Shown here: positions 56,445 to 64,000 of the stretch, one piece after another
How positions within the stretch are numbered: the stretch's first letter is position 1
Layout: every line of letters begins with the position of its first letter
From: Rhodococcus sp. IEGM 1409
GTDB lineage: Bacteria; Actinomycetota; Actinomycetes; Mycobacteriales; Mycobacteriaceae
Reading direction: 5' to 3'
Length of the DNA stretch: 64,000 nt
NCBI RefSeq assembly: GCF_030056735.1
Contig: NZ_JASHKN010000013.1
Span: 101,076-165,075, forward strand
Made by a program: the position numbers and the translations under genes
Notes under the pieces: generated by a model
Databases searched by the model: none
What the model saw: the letters and a program-made list of their open reading frames with translations, nothing else
What the model was told of the DNA's origin: nothing

Positions 56445-57545
56445 TCAGAGCGTGGCAGCCGAGTACCCATGTGCTGCTGCAACACTGTCCGACAAGAGCA
56501 GACCGTCGTGTGTACTCAGTCCCGATTCCAGACCGGGAACAGTCGCGACGGCGTCCTTCCACCCCTTGTCGGCCAATGCGACGACGTACGGAAGTGTCGC
56601 GTTGGTGAGCGCGTACGTCGATGTGCGGGGAACGGCGCCGGGCATGTTCGCAACGCAGTAGAAGACCGAACCGTGAACCTGGTACGTCGGATCGGCGTGC
56701 GTGGTCGCGTGCGAGTCCTCGAAGCAGCCGCCCTGGTCGATGGCGATGTCGACCAGCACCGAACCCGGCTTCATGCGCGCGACCAGGCTGTTGGACACGA
56801 GAGTGGGAGCCTTCGCTCCGGGGACCAGCACTGCGCCGATGACGAGGTCGGCGTCGAGGACTGCCTGTTCCAGTTCGAGGCTGTTGGACGTGATGGTCTT
56901 GACCTGACCGTGGTACAGCTCGTCGATTTCTCGCAGGCGCGCGATCGACAGATCGAGAACGGTGACGTCGGCCTGCATGCCGTATGCCACTGCGATGGCG
57001 TTCATGCCGGAGACACCGGCACCGATCACCACGACCTTGGCCGGGCGTACTCCGGGTACACCGCCCATCAGCACTCCGCGTCCGCCGCCGTGACGCATCA
57101 AGTGGTAGGCGCCGGCCTGCGGTGCAAGGCGTCCGGCTACTTCGCTCATCGGGGCGAGGAGGGGCAGTGAACCGTCGGAACCGACAACGGTTTCGTAGGC
57201 GATGGAAGTGGTCTTCGACGCCAGGAGTGCGTCGGTGCATTCCTTCGACGCGGCCAGGTGAAGGTAGGTGAAGAGCACCTGATCCTTGCGGAGCCGCGAA
57301 TACTCCTCTGCAATAGGTTCTTTGACCTTGAGGAGCAGATCTGCGTCCGCCCAGACCTGATCGGCGGATCCGAGGATCTGCGCGCCTGCGGCCTTGAAAT
57401 CCTCGTCACTGAACGAGGAGCCGACGCCTGCACCCGTTTCGATGACGACCTCGTGCCCTCGGCCGACCAGTTCGTGGACGCCTGCTGGGCTGATGGCCAC
57501 GCGGTACTCGTGGTTTTTGATTTCGCGGGGAATTCCGACCTTCAT
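56445..57545 (-). CDS. ald: Alanine dehydrogenase
   Basis: The 366-residue protein begins MKVGIPREIKNHEYRVAISPAGV, has the substrate-site stretch LFTYLHLAASKE, the NAD motif VVIGAGVSGMNAIAVA and DIAIDQGGCFEDS, all diagnostic of L-alanine dehydrogenase. It interconverts alanine and pyruvate with NAD and ammonium. The divergent Lrp-type gene is the counterpart of AldR in mycobacteria, which controls ald in response to alanine. Confidence 0.95.
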   Translation of the reverse strand: MKVGIPREIKNHEYRVAISPAGVHELVGRGHEVVIETGAGVGSSFSDEDFKAAGAQILGSADQVWADADLLLKVKEPIAEEYSRLRKDQVLFTYLHLAASKECTDALLASKTTSIAYETVVGSDGSLPLLAPMSEVAGRLAPQAGAYHLMRHGGGRGVLMGGVPGVRPAKVVVIGAGVSGMNAIAVAYGMQADVTVLDLSIARLREIDELYHGQVKTITSNSLELEQAVLDADLVIGAVLVPGAKAPTLVSNSLVARMKPGSVLVDIAIDQGGCFEDSHATTHADPTYQVHGSVFYCVANMPGAVPRTSTYALTNATLPYVVALADKGWKDAVATVPGLESGLSTHDGLLLSDSVAAAHGYSAATL

Positions 57546-57654
57546 GACACGGCTCCGAACTGAGTCTGTTGTTTCTTCGAATGGCAGGTGCCAAGCATGA
57601 AGTTTCGTCGCCAGATAGTGAAGAGAAGTGAAGATAATTCTCTACGCTGTATTC

Positions 57655-58176
57655 ATGGTGCGCGAAAGTTCAAAAATCGGTATTCAGACGGCTGCCTCGC
57701 CGAAGCATGTTCGGGCAGCCATGAGGTTGGACGAGGTCGACCGGGTTCTGCTGGAAGAGTTGGCGAAAGACGCGAGGATTCCGAACAATGCGCTGGCTGC
57801 GATCGCAGGAATTGCGCCGTCGACGTGCCTCGGACGTGTGCGCGCCTTGGTGGACAACGGCGTGATCAGGGGATTCCACGCGGACATCGACCCGGCGGCT
57901 CTCGGAATGGATCTGCAGGCGATGATCGCAGTTCGGCTGCAGGCCAACGCGAGGTCGCACCTGAACCGTCTCGGTGACGACTTCGCCAAGCTGGACTCCG
58001 TGCTCAACGTGTATTTCGTGGCGGGTGTCGACGACTACATGTTGCACGTCGCAACGACGGATTCGGCGCAGTTGCGTGACTTCGTCGTCAACAACCTGTC
58101 GGCCCATCCGGCAGTGGCCGCGACCGAGACGATTCTGATTTTCGAGCACGTCAGGCCTCGTGGCGGTACTGCCTGA
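57655..58176 (+). CDS. aldR: Lrp/AsnC-family regulator of alanine dehydrogenase
   Basis: The 173-residue protein has a winged HTH (LDEVDRVLLEELAKDARIPNNALAAIAGIAPSTCLGRVRAL) and the RAM ligand-binding domain (LQAMIAVRLQAN..HLNRLG, VYFVAGVDDYMLHVAT). It lies back to back with ald across 109 bases containing purine-rich repeats (AAGAGAAGTGAAGATAATT). ATG 57655 gives an N-terminal extension similar to mycobacterial AldR; a later ATG at 57721 is possible. Confidence 0.9.
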   Translation: MVRESSKIGIQTAASPKHVRAAMRLDEVDRVLLEELAKDARIPNNALAAIAGIAPSTCLGRVRALVDNGVIRGFHADIDPAALGMDLQAMIAVRLQANARSHLNRLGDDFAKLDSVLNVYFVAGVDDYMLHVATTDSAQLRDFVVNNLSAHPAVAATETILIFEHVRPRGGTA

Positions 58177-58195
58177 TTCGTTCTCACCCGCGTTC

Positions 58196-59260
58196 TCACA
58201 AGATGGCGGGGCGACGCCCGGACCAGGCGTTCTCGAGGAGTTCGATCAGGCCTGACGCGGTGATCTCACGCGGGTTCGGATACGCGGCGGAGGTTGCGAG
58301 TTCGACTGCACGGCCGACCTGATCGTGACTCATGCCCAGTTCTCGCAGAGACGTCGGTCCACCGCACGAGGTGGCGAGGTCGAAAACGCCGGTAGCGGCA
58401 TCGGATACACCCAGGGCGATTGCTATTCGCGACATCACTTCCGGGACGGCCGGCGCGTTGAACGCCATTGCATGGGGGAGGACAACGGTGTGGGTGGGGG
58501 CGTGCGGCAAGCCGAAGCTGCCGCCGAGGGTGTGGCACAACTTGTGATGAAGTCCCATGCCGACTGTGCCCAAACAGGTTCCGGCCAACCACGCGGATTG
58601 CAGCAGGTCGGCCCGGCCTTCCACATTTCTCGGATCGTCGACAATGATCGGCAAAGCACGGGCGATCCCGGAGAGTGCCTCGATTGCCATCGAGTCGGTG
58701 ATCGGATTGGACTCGGCGGAATACAGCGCTTCAACTGCGTGAGCCATCGCGTTGACAACGCTGGTGACGGTGGTTTCCAGCGGCAGATCGAGGGTGAGGT
58801 CGACGTCGTAGATGACGGTTTCGGGTCTGATGTGGGGTGACGAGCGAGTTGTTTTGCGTCCGTTCTCGGTTTCACCCAACACCGGAGTGACTTCTGATCC
58901 CGCATACGTCGTCGGAACGATGATCTGATCGAACCCCGCTCGCAGTGCGAGTGCCTTGGACAACCCGGTCGCCGAACCGCCGCCGATCGCGACGACGGCG
59001 TCGACGTGATGGTTCTGGGCAAGTTCGAGCGCGGCTGCCGTGACTTCGATCGGAGTATGCATCACGGCGCCGTCGAAGCGGACGACGGCCATGTCGCCGA
59101 GAGATTCGGTGACGTCGGCGGCAAGCGCGTCCAGTCGACGGCTTGCCAGCACCATCACTCGGCTCCGGCCGAGCCGTCTCACTTCTTCGGCGATCGTGCC
59201 GATCGTCCCTTGGCCGAAGACAATTCGAGCCGGTGAAGCGTTGTACGAGAAGGACTTCAT
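58196..59260 (-). CDS. Maleylacetate reductase (iron-type alcohol dehydrogenase family)
   Basis: The 354-residue protein fits the maleylacetate reductase branch of PF00465: ARIVFGQGTIGTIAEEVRRLG at the start, VVAIGGGSATGLSKALALR, PTTYAGSEVTPVLGETE, NAMAHAVEALYS and GLHHKLCHTLGGSFGLPHAPTH with the metal His residues. It reduces maleylacetate to 3-oxoadipate, the last step of hydroxyquinol and chlorocatechol pathways. It starts one base after the pirin stop, so it is the third gene of a VOC-pirin-MacA operon. Confidence 0.88.
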   Translation of the reverse strand: MKSFSYNASPARIVFGQGTIGTIAEEVRRLGRSRVMVLASRRLDALAADVTESLGDMAVVRFDGAVMHTPIEVTAAALELAQNHHVDAVVAIGGGSATGLSKALALRAGFDQIIVPTTYAGSEVTPVLGETENGRKTTRSSPHIRPETVIYDVDLTLDLPLETTVTSVVNAMAHAVEALYSAESNPITDSMAIEALSGIARALPIIVDDPRNVEGRADLLQSAWLAGTCLGTVGMGLHHKLCHTLGGSFGLPHAPTHTVVLPHAMAFNAPAVPEVMSRIAIALGVSDAATGVFDLATSCGGPTSLRELGMSHDQVGRAVELATSAAYPNPREITASGLIELLENAWSGRRPAIL

Positions 59261-59261
59261 G

Positions 59262-60050
59262 TCATCCCTGCGAAACGGTGGCGTGCATTTCCCAGACGAT
59301 GACCTCGGCGCCGGTATCGGAGCTGACCTGCTGGCCTCCGCCGCCGGACACGCGTACCGCGTCACCTTGTTCGAGCACTCCGACGCCTTCCATGGCAGCC
59401 TGACCGTCGGCGACAAAAACATGCAGGAACGGTGCGTCCGGCAGGGTCACGGGTTGTCCGGGTTGAAGACGAGCGACGTGCATCGCGGCGTACTTGTTCT
59501 TGATCCGGATTGCCGAGTGATCGGCGTACGCGTCCATGCCCGAGGCGACGGGAATCAGTCCACCGGCGAGCAATTCGGCGTCGATCTCCAACTGCTCGTA
59601 ACCGGGCGTGATTCCGGCTTCGTCGGGGACAACCCACATCTGGATGAAGTGAACCGGGTCGCTGTGCTTGTCCGAGTGCGCGCCGGCCACGTCACCGAGT
59701 CGCCACGAGTCGTTCTTCTCGGAATGCAGGATGCCGGTTCCGGCGCTCATCCGCTGGGCGAGTCCGGGGTAGATGACACCCGAATGACCCATCGAATCCT
59801 GATGTACGAGAGAACCTCTCAGAACCCAGGTGACGATCTCCATGTCCTGGTGCGGGTGGGTGTCGAATCCCATTCCCGGCGTGACGATGTCGTCGTTGTT
59901 GACCAGAAGAAGGCCGTGGTGAGTGTTCTTCGGGTCGTAGTGATTGCTGAACGAGAAGGAGTGCTTCGAGTCCAGCCAACCGGCATTGGACTTGAAGCGA
60001 TCGCCCGATCGGCGGACGTCGAAGTTCGGTTGCGACAACGTGGAGGTCAT
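59262..60050 (-). CDS. Pirin-family protein
   Basis: The 262-residue bicupin has the pirin metal site GFDTHPHQDMEIVTWVLRGSL with two His, HSEKND for the fourth ligand, and FIQMWVVPDEAG. Some bacterial pirins have quercetin dioxygenase activity, others affect central metabolism. ATG 60050 is used; the frame continues upstream for 11 codons. It follows the VOC gene by 37 bases. In this operon a ring-oxygenating role is conceivable. Confidence 0.87.
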   Translation of the reverse strand: MTSTLSQPNFDVRRSGDRFKSNAGWLDSKHSFSFSNHYDPKNTHHGLLLVNNDDIVTPGMGFDTHPHQDMEIVTWVLRGSLVHQDSMGHSGVIYPGLAQRMSAGTGILHSEKNDSWRLGDVAGAHSDKHSDPVHFIQMWVVPDEAGITPGYEQLEIDAELLAGGLIPVASGMDAYADHSAIRIKNKYAAMHVARLQPGQPVTLPDAPFLHVFVADGQAAMEGVGVLEQGDAVRVSGGGGQQVSSDTGAEVIVWEMHATVSQG

Positions 60051-60087
60051 GGGGTGCCTTCCGAATGGTGTGGGGGAGAGCAAGTTT

Positions 60088-60603
60088 TCAGAGGACGTGA
60101 TTGCCGTACATCTCGCCGAGGGGATCTGCGATCAGTTCGAGTCGAGCGCCGTCGGGATCGCGGAAGTACAACGAAACCTCGCTGTGCTCGATCAATACGA
60201 CGCCGGCCTCGGTCAGTCTGGTGCGCAACTTCGCCCACTTAGCCGGCTCGACGCTGATCGCGATGTGGTGGAGGCCGCCGAGAACCTCTTGGTACGGGCC
60301 CACGTCAAGGCCCGGGAAGTCGAAGAAGGCCAGGAGGTTGCCGTTGCCGATGTCGAAGAAGAAGTGCGAAGACCCGGGGTAGTCACGGTTCTCGATCAGC
60401 TCGGTGAGAGGGAAGCCGAGGAGATCCTGATAGAACTTCACGGTTTGCTCGACGTCGCTGCTGATCAGGGCCGTATGGTGCAGCCCGCGTGCCATCGACG
60501 ATGGTCGTTTGTCGGCGGGGATCAGATGCCGATCCCTTATCTCGGCACGGCGTTCCTCGACCTGTGCTGCGTTGTCGACCTGCACTGCGTTGTCGTCGCT
60601 CAT
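60088..60603 (-). CDS. VOC-superfamily protein (dioxygenase/glyoxalase-like)
   Basis: The 171-residue protein has an N-terminal extension of about 38 residues and then a VOC module with GLHHTALISSDVEQTVKFYQDLLGFPLTEL, GGLHHIAISVEPAKWAKLRTRL and a closing YFRDPDGARLELI. Two His and one Glu are placed as metal ligands of glyoxalase I/extradiol dioxygenase type. It is the first gene of the operon with pirin and maleylacetate reductase, and lies opposite a MarR gene. Confidence 0.82.
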   Translation of the reverse strand: MSDDNAVQVDNAAQVEERRAEIRDRHLIPADKRPSSMARGLHHTALISSDVEQTVKFYQDLLGFPLTELIENRDYPGSSHFFFDIGNGNLLAFFDFPGLDVGPYQEVLGGLHHIAISVEPAKWAKLRTRLTEAGVVLIEHSEVSLYFRDPDGARLELIADPLGEMYGNHVL

Positions 60604-60640
60604 GGCGCCCGCCTCCCGGTTGGATCTTCACTTCGAACAA

Positions 60641-60696
60641 GTAGTTGACTGATCAACTACACTGAGAATAGCTCATTTGATTTCGTTGTCAACTAC
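60641..60696. promoter_or_regulatory. MarR operator: perfect dyad plus a second half-site
   Basis: GTAGTTGACTGATCAACTAC (60641-60660) is a perfect palindrome of two 8-base arms around a 4-base centre. A further TCAACTAC lies at 60689-60696 within GTTGTCAACTAC. Both are in the divergent promoter of the VOC operon and marR, and are strong candidates for MarR binding. Confidence 0.7.
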
Positions 60697-60714
60697 TTCG
60701 GATATGCTGGCGTT

Positions 60715-61176
60715 ATGGAATCAACGCGGTGGTTGACCGACTCGGAGCAAACGGCCTGGCGGGCGTACCTGGACTCGACTCGGCTGCTTCAGCGTGTGCT
60801 CGACCAGCAGTTGGTGCGAGACTCCGACATCTCCTTCACAGACTTCGAACTACTGGTCGCGCTGGCCGAGGCGCCCGGGCGACAACTGCGCATGAGTGAA
60901 CTCGCCGACGCCGTAATGGCTACAAGAAGTGGTGTGACCAGGGCCGTCAATCGCTTGGTCAGTGCCGGATGGGTGCGCAGGGTCGAGTGTGTCGACGACA
61001 AGCGAGGCGCCAATGCGGAGTTGACCGACTTGGGTTCCGAGAAACTGGCGTCGGCAAGCCCAGCTCACGTTGCCGCAGTACGAGAGAACATGTTCGATCT
61101 GCTGAGTCCGCGAGATGTCGAGCGGCTGGGTGTGGTCTTCGGCGAGATGCGTCGTCACCTTCTCGGGGGCCAGTAA
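60715..61176 (+). CDS. MarR-family regulator of the VOC-pirin operon
   Basis: The 153-residue winged-helix protein contains LLVALAEAPGRQLRMSELADAVMATRSGVTRAVNRLVSAGWVRRVECVDDKRGANAELTD, with the DDKRG wing. It faces the VOC-pirin-maleylacetate-reductase operon across a promoter with a clear GTAGTTGA dyad. Its inducer is likely an aromatic acid or quinol; this is inference. Confidence 0.9.
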   Translation: MESTRWLTDSEQTAWRAYLDSTRLLQRVLDQQLVRDSDISFTDFELLVALAEAPGRQLRMSELADAVMATRSGVTRAVNRLVSAGWVRRVECVDDKRGANAELTDLGSEKLASASPAHVAAVRENMFDLLSPRDVERLGVVFGEMRRHLLGGQ

Positions 61177-61243
61177 GGTAATTGACAGAGCAATGGCCCA
61201 TTTACGTAGTTGGTGAGGACTGCGAACGGACTGCCATCATTGT

Positions 61244-62077
61244 GTGGTGACCCGCATTCGTATGTTCGCGACTGACCTCGACGGCACCCTGCTGCGCTCC
61301 GATCGAACGATTTCCACGCGCACCGCGCAAGCCATGGAGAATGCGCGGCTGGCGGGTATCGAAGTTGTATGGGCGACGGCCCGCGCTCGACATTCGGTAC
61401 ATACGTTGGCGAGCTCGTGCGGATTTCGCGGTAAAGCTGTGTGTGCCAACGGAGCTGTCATTCTGGACCTAGCCGATGGTACTCCGGAGATCGTCGACAC
61501 CGTTTCGATCGAAATGTCCTTGGCGGCAACGGCTATGGAGCAAGTTCGCGCACTTGTTCCGGGCGTCGTGTTCGCGAATGTCGGACCCACCCAGTTCTTT
61601 GCAGAGCCGGAGTATGCCGCGCTGTGTGAGTTCGCGGACCATCACCGGCACCTGCACGAGATGGTGCTGGCCGATACCTTGCCGCTCGATGTTGAGCCGA
61701 TGGTCAAGATCGTGGCTCGGCATGCGGAAGTTTCCAGCGCCGACCTGTACCGAACTGCGGTCGCTGCGGGCATCGAGGGTGTGGAGTTGACCCACTCCGG
61801 TGCTCCGTACATGGAGATGGCTGCAGCGGGCGTCTCGAAGGCCAGCGCTCTCGCACAGTTGTGCGCGATCGACGGCATCGACGCGTCGGAAGTTGCGGCA
61901 GCAGGTGACGCGTTCAATGACGTTGCCATGCTGACCTGGGCCGGAACGGCTCTGGCGCCGGCCAACGCCAGAGCTGAGGTTATCGAACTTGCCGACCGAA
62001 TTCTGCCCACGAACGACGAGGACGGAGTGGCAAGCTACCTCGAAGAGTTGGTTGAGGGGAGCGGGTTCAGCTGCTGA
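61244..62077 (+). CDS. HAD-superfamily (Cof-type) phosphatase
   Basis: The 277-residue protein has the HAD motif I FATDLDGTLLRSD near residue 8, motif II VWATARAR, a Lys in GVSKASAL and motif IV AAGDAFNDVAML. The cap position is of the Cof/IIB type, acting on small phosphorylated metabolites. Two adjacent GTG codons (61244, 61247) can start it. Its end overlaps the convergent hydrolase by 11 bases. Confidence 0.9.
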   Translation: MVTRIRMFATDLDGTLLRSDRTISTRTAQAMENARLAGIEVVWATARARHSVHTLASSCGFRGKAVCANGAVILDLADGTPEIVDTVSIEMSLAATAMEQVRALVPGVVFANVGPTQFFAEPEYAALCEFADHHRHLHEMVLADTLPLDVEPMVKIVARHAEVSSADLYRTAVAAGIEGVELTHSGAPYMEMAAAGVSKASALAQLCAIDGIDASEVAAAGDAFNDVAMLTWAGTALAPANARAEVIELADRILPTNDEDGVASYLEELVEGSGFSC

Positions 62078-62954
62078 CGGCCTTGGGTCCGGTGCCGATA
62101 CCGACTCCGCAGTCCGTCATGAATTCGGAGAAGACACGGTCGAAGCGATCCGGGTAGTCCAGGTGTGGGAAGTGTCCGGCGCGTTTGAAGATCTCGACCC
62201 GCCCGAGCGGTAGCTCGGCGCGAGCGTTCTCGGTGTGGGCGTTGGGGATGATGGTGTCTTCCTCGCCCCACACCAGTAGCGCCTGCAGATTCTTGAAGTT
62301 CGCGAAATGCGGAGTGGCATTGACGGTTTGGCCGTTGTAGTTGATGACGGATCGCGCGGTCGCCAGAAATGCCTGACGTGTCGACGCGTCCGATACCGAA
62401 GCAAAGCTCTTTCGGGCCTCGCTCGCGCTGGCACCGAGCTTGAACAGGCCGATCTTGTTGAAAAGTCCGAGCGCTTTGTCGGTCACGTCGGTCAGCGTCC
62501 TGGACGCGAGGACGGGAAGTACCAATTCGCTGCCGGGCAGAGTCGCCGCGCGCAGGAGAGGGCTCACCTCCGGGCCGAGGCCGCCGCTGGCCACCAGGCA
62601 CAGCCGTTCCACGCGGTCGGGGAACAGATACAGCGTCTGCATCGCGATCCCACCGCCGAGTGAGTGACCGACCAGGGTGGCCGACGGAATGTCGAGGGCT
62701 TCGAGGAGATCACGCACAGTGGCTGCGTGAGCACTGAGTGAGTAGTCGCCGGCAGGCTTGTCCGACGCACCATGTCCGAAGAGATCAGGAGCGATGACGC
62801 GGTAGTGGCGCGAGAGCGTCTCGATCTGCGGCTCCCAGTTGGAGTGCGCGCCCAGCAGGCCGTGAATGAGCACCACAACGGGGCCACTGCCTTGGTCGAC
62901 GTATTTGAGCTGGTCGCCGTGCAATACAACCGTCTGTAATTGGTCGGTTGCCAT
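62067..62954 (-). CDS. Alpha/beta-hydrolase
   Basis: The 295-residue hydrolase has the oxyanion segment VVVLIHGLLGAHSNWEPQ, nucleophile GHSLGGG near residue 108, an acid in LVWGEEDTIIP and the His in AGHFPHLDYP. It resembles lipases/haloperoxidase-like or meta-cleavage hydrolases of actinobacteria. ATG 62954 follows GAAAGGTTCAATC; the frame is open to 63032. Substrate unknown. Confidence 0.88.
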   Translation of the reverse strand: MATDQLQTVVLHGDQLKYVDQGSGPVVVLIHGLLGAHSNWEPQIETLSRHYRVIAPDLFGHGASDKPAGDYSLSAHAATVRDLLEALDIPSATLVGHSLGGGIAMQTLYLFPDRVERLCLVASGGLGPEVSPLLRAATLPGSELVLPVLASRTLTDVTDKALGLFNKIGLFKLGASASEARKSFASVSDASTRQAFLATARSVINYNGQTVNATPHFANFKNLQALLVWGEEDTIIPNAHTENARAELPLGRVEIFKRAGHFPHLDYPDRFDRVFSEFMTDCGVGIGTGPKAVSS

Positions 62955-63179
62955 GATTGAACCTTTCGGAGCGGCCAGTGTCTGTGGCTGCTCGCGTGTT
63001 GTCGGACCGCACCCGCCCCGACGCGGATCCACGGGTATTTGTGACCGGGAGTAACCCCAGTTCCCTCAGTATGCCCACCGAGGGGCCCGATGTCGTCGCC
63101 ATTGGGCGTGTTGTGACGAACCGTGAGCCGTCGGCTGAGGGGAGACGTACAACTCACCGCCGCTGGTCGGGGCTGTTGA

Positions 63180-63845
63180 TCAGGCGAAATCAACCAGTTT
63201 GCCGAAGGTGAGGGCAATGTCCCACGGTGTGACGCCCCAGGTCTCGATGGCTGATACCGCGAAGATTCCGGCGGCCTCGATGGTGTCCTGCGAGGCTGGT
63301 GCCGACACCGAAACACCGGTTTGGCCGTGTGGAACCTCCGGCCAGACGCCTGTGTCCACGGGTGCGGGGGTGGCCTCCGTGACTGCATTGGCCAGGCCCG
63401 ATTCGTCGACGGTCGTGAAGAGGCAATTCGGCTGGTGCGGAGAATCCCACCCGCCGAGTTCCGCGAGCCAGAATTCGCCGCGTCCAGCAGCGGAGATCGC
63501 GATGGACGCGAGTGTCGACTCGAGATCTTCCCAAGCGTCGCCGGTCGGGGCGGACGCCTCGGTGAGCTTGAACGGTGCGGCGAGGGCAGTGCTGTCCGGG
63601 GAAGCGAAGCGCGGCTGCACAGTGAGGGTCTGCGTCTGGGCGTCCAAGAATGCCACTTCTCGGAACTTGTTGTCCGGCAGAGCGGTACGGGCGACGAGGC
63701 CGCGTCCCAGCAGTTTACCGAGCTCCTCGGGATCGTCGACGCTCCACAAGCGGGTCTCGTCCTCGGACCAAGTGCGAATCATTCCGCCGACGACGGGACT
63801 GATCAGCACGGGTTCGAGGTTCGTACTGCCTGTTGACTCGCTCAC
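63180..63845 (-). CDS. Hypothetical protein, secretion-partner-like length
   Basis: A protein of about 221 residues rich in Ala, Thr, Ser and acidic residues, without signal peptide or membrane helix. It begins SESTGSTNLEPVLISPVVGGMIRTW and ends WGVTPWDIALTFGKLVDFA. I do not recognise a family. GTG 63845 follows GGTGGGAG at good distance; the frame is open to 63932. It stands alone between the hydrolase promoter and the window end. Confidence 0.65.
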   Translation of the reverse strand: MSESTGSTNLEPVLISPVVGGMIRTWSEDETRLWSVDDPEELGKLLGRGLVARTALPDNKFREVAFLDAQTQTLTVQPRFASPDSTALAAPFKLTEASAPTGDAWEDLESTLASIAISAAGRGEFWLAELGGWDSPHQPNCLFTTVDESGLANAVTEATPAPVDTGVWPEVPHGQTGVSVSAPASQDTIEAAGIFAVSAIETWGVTPWDIALTFGKLVDFA

Positions 63846-63930
63846 CGTTGGCTCCCACCGCACGTCGTACCGCCGGACCGGTTCCGAGCGACCAGACAAG
63901 TATGCCGCCTTGCTGCTGTGCGCCTTTATC

Positions 63931-64000
63931 AACCGCCGGCGGTTGTGTGAAGTGTCAGGACATCGTGGACACTTTCATGTGTCATGACCTTCTGGACGGT
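63931..64000. mobile_element. Possible edge of an insertion sequence
   Basis: AACCGCCGGCGGTT (63931-63944) is a perfect 14-base palindrome. After it come the related blocks TGTCAGGACA, GTGGACAC and TGTGTCATGAC, resembling terminal inverted repeats seen at the ends of IS481-like elements. No transposase sequence lies inside the window, so this is only a suggestion. Confidence 0.25.

Overview
The window looks like a chromosomal segment of a mycolic-acid actinobacterium, most probably Rhodococcus of the erythropolis/qingshengii group. The evidence is high GC, many GTG/TTG starts, frequent ATGA or TGATG gene overlaps, KstR-type operators beside steroid genes, and the order alkB-rubA1-rubA2-rubB-alkU known from R. 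erythropolis. The species call is inference. No CRISPR array, tRNA or rRNA was seen.

Layout. (1) 1-14.8 kb is catabolic: the lower aromatic/steroid path hsaE(partial)-hsaG-hsaF with an SDR and a VOC protein; a class A flavoprotein monooxygenase and a HIT protein; a complete alkane hydroxylase operon; then kshA with a small partner gene, divergent from hsaA-hsaD-hsaC-hsaB. Two KstR-like boxes sit in the kshA/hsaA promoter region. Together these genes cover opening of the steroid B ring, cleavage of the A ring, and conversion of the C5 fragment to pyruvate and propionyl-CoA. (2) 14.8-22.4 kb: DUF445 and Abi-alpha-like proteins, a short threonyl-tRNA synthetase paralogue preceded by a leader peptide with three Thr codons, a MarR/MFS pair and a secreted neutral ceramidase. 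(3) 22.4-30 kb: acetoacetate decarboxylase-like and SDR genes divergent from CYP142 with a KstR-like box, small proteins, and an ABC importer with two permeases. (4) 30-38.5 kb: recC-recB-recD.

(5) 38.5-47.5 kb looks like an inserted accessory segment: cupin, TetR, amidohydrolase, esterase, FAD amine/amino-acid oxidase, MHS transporter (frameshifted near its end), PucR regulator and a decayed stretch. It ends in a shortened, slightly diverged copy of the recD 3' end, so both edges carry recD 3' sequence.

(6) 47.5-64 kb: PQQ-like membrane protein, ECF-type sigma factor with a CU044_5270-like partner, a TrpB2 gene preceded by a leader peptide with tandem Trp codons, thioesterase/TetR, SRPBCC, old yellow enzyme, aldo/keto reductase, ald/aldR, a VOC-pirin-maleylacetate-reductase operon with a divergent MarR, a HAD phosphatase, an alpha/beta hydrolase and an unknown protein. 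The last ~60 bases may be the edge of an insertion sequence.

The observations I rate highest are the Thr-leader/short ThrRS unit, the Trp-leader/TrpB2 unit, and the recD-bounded island.
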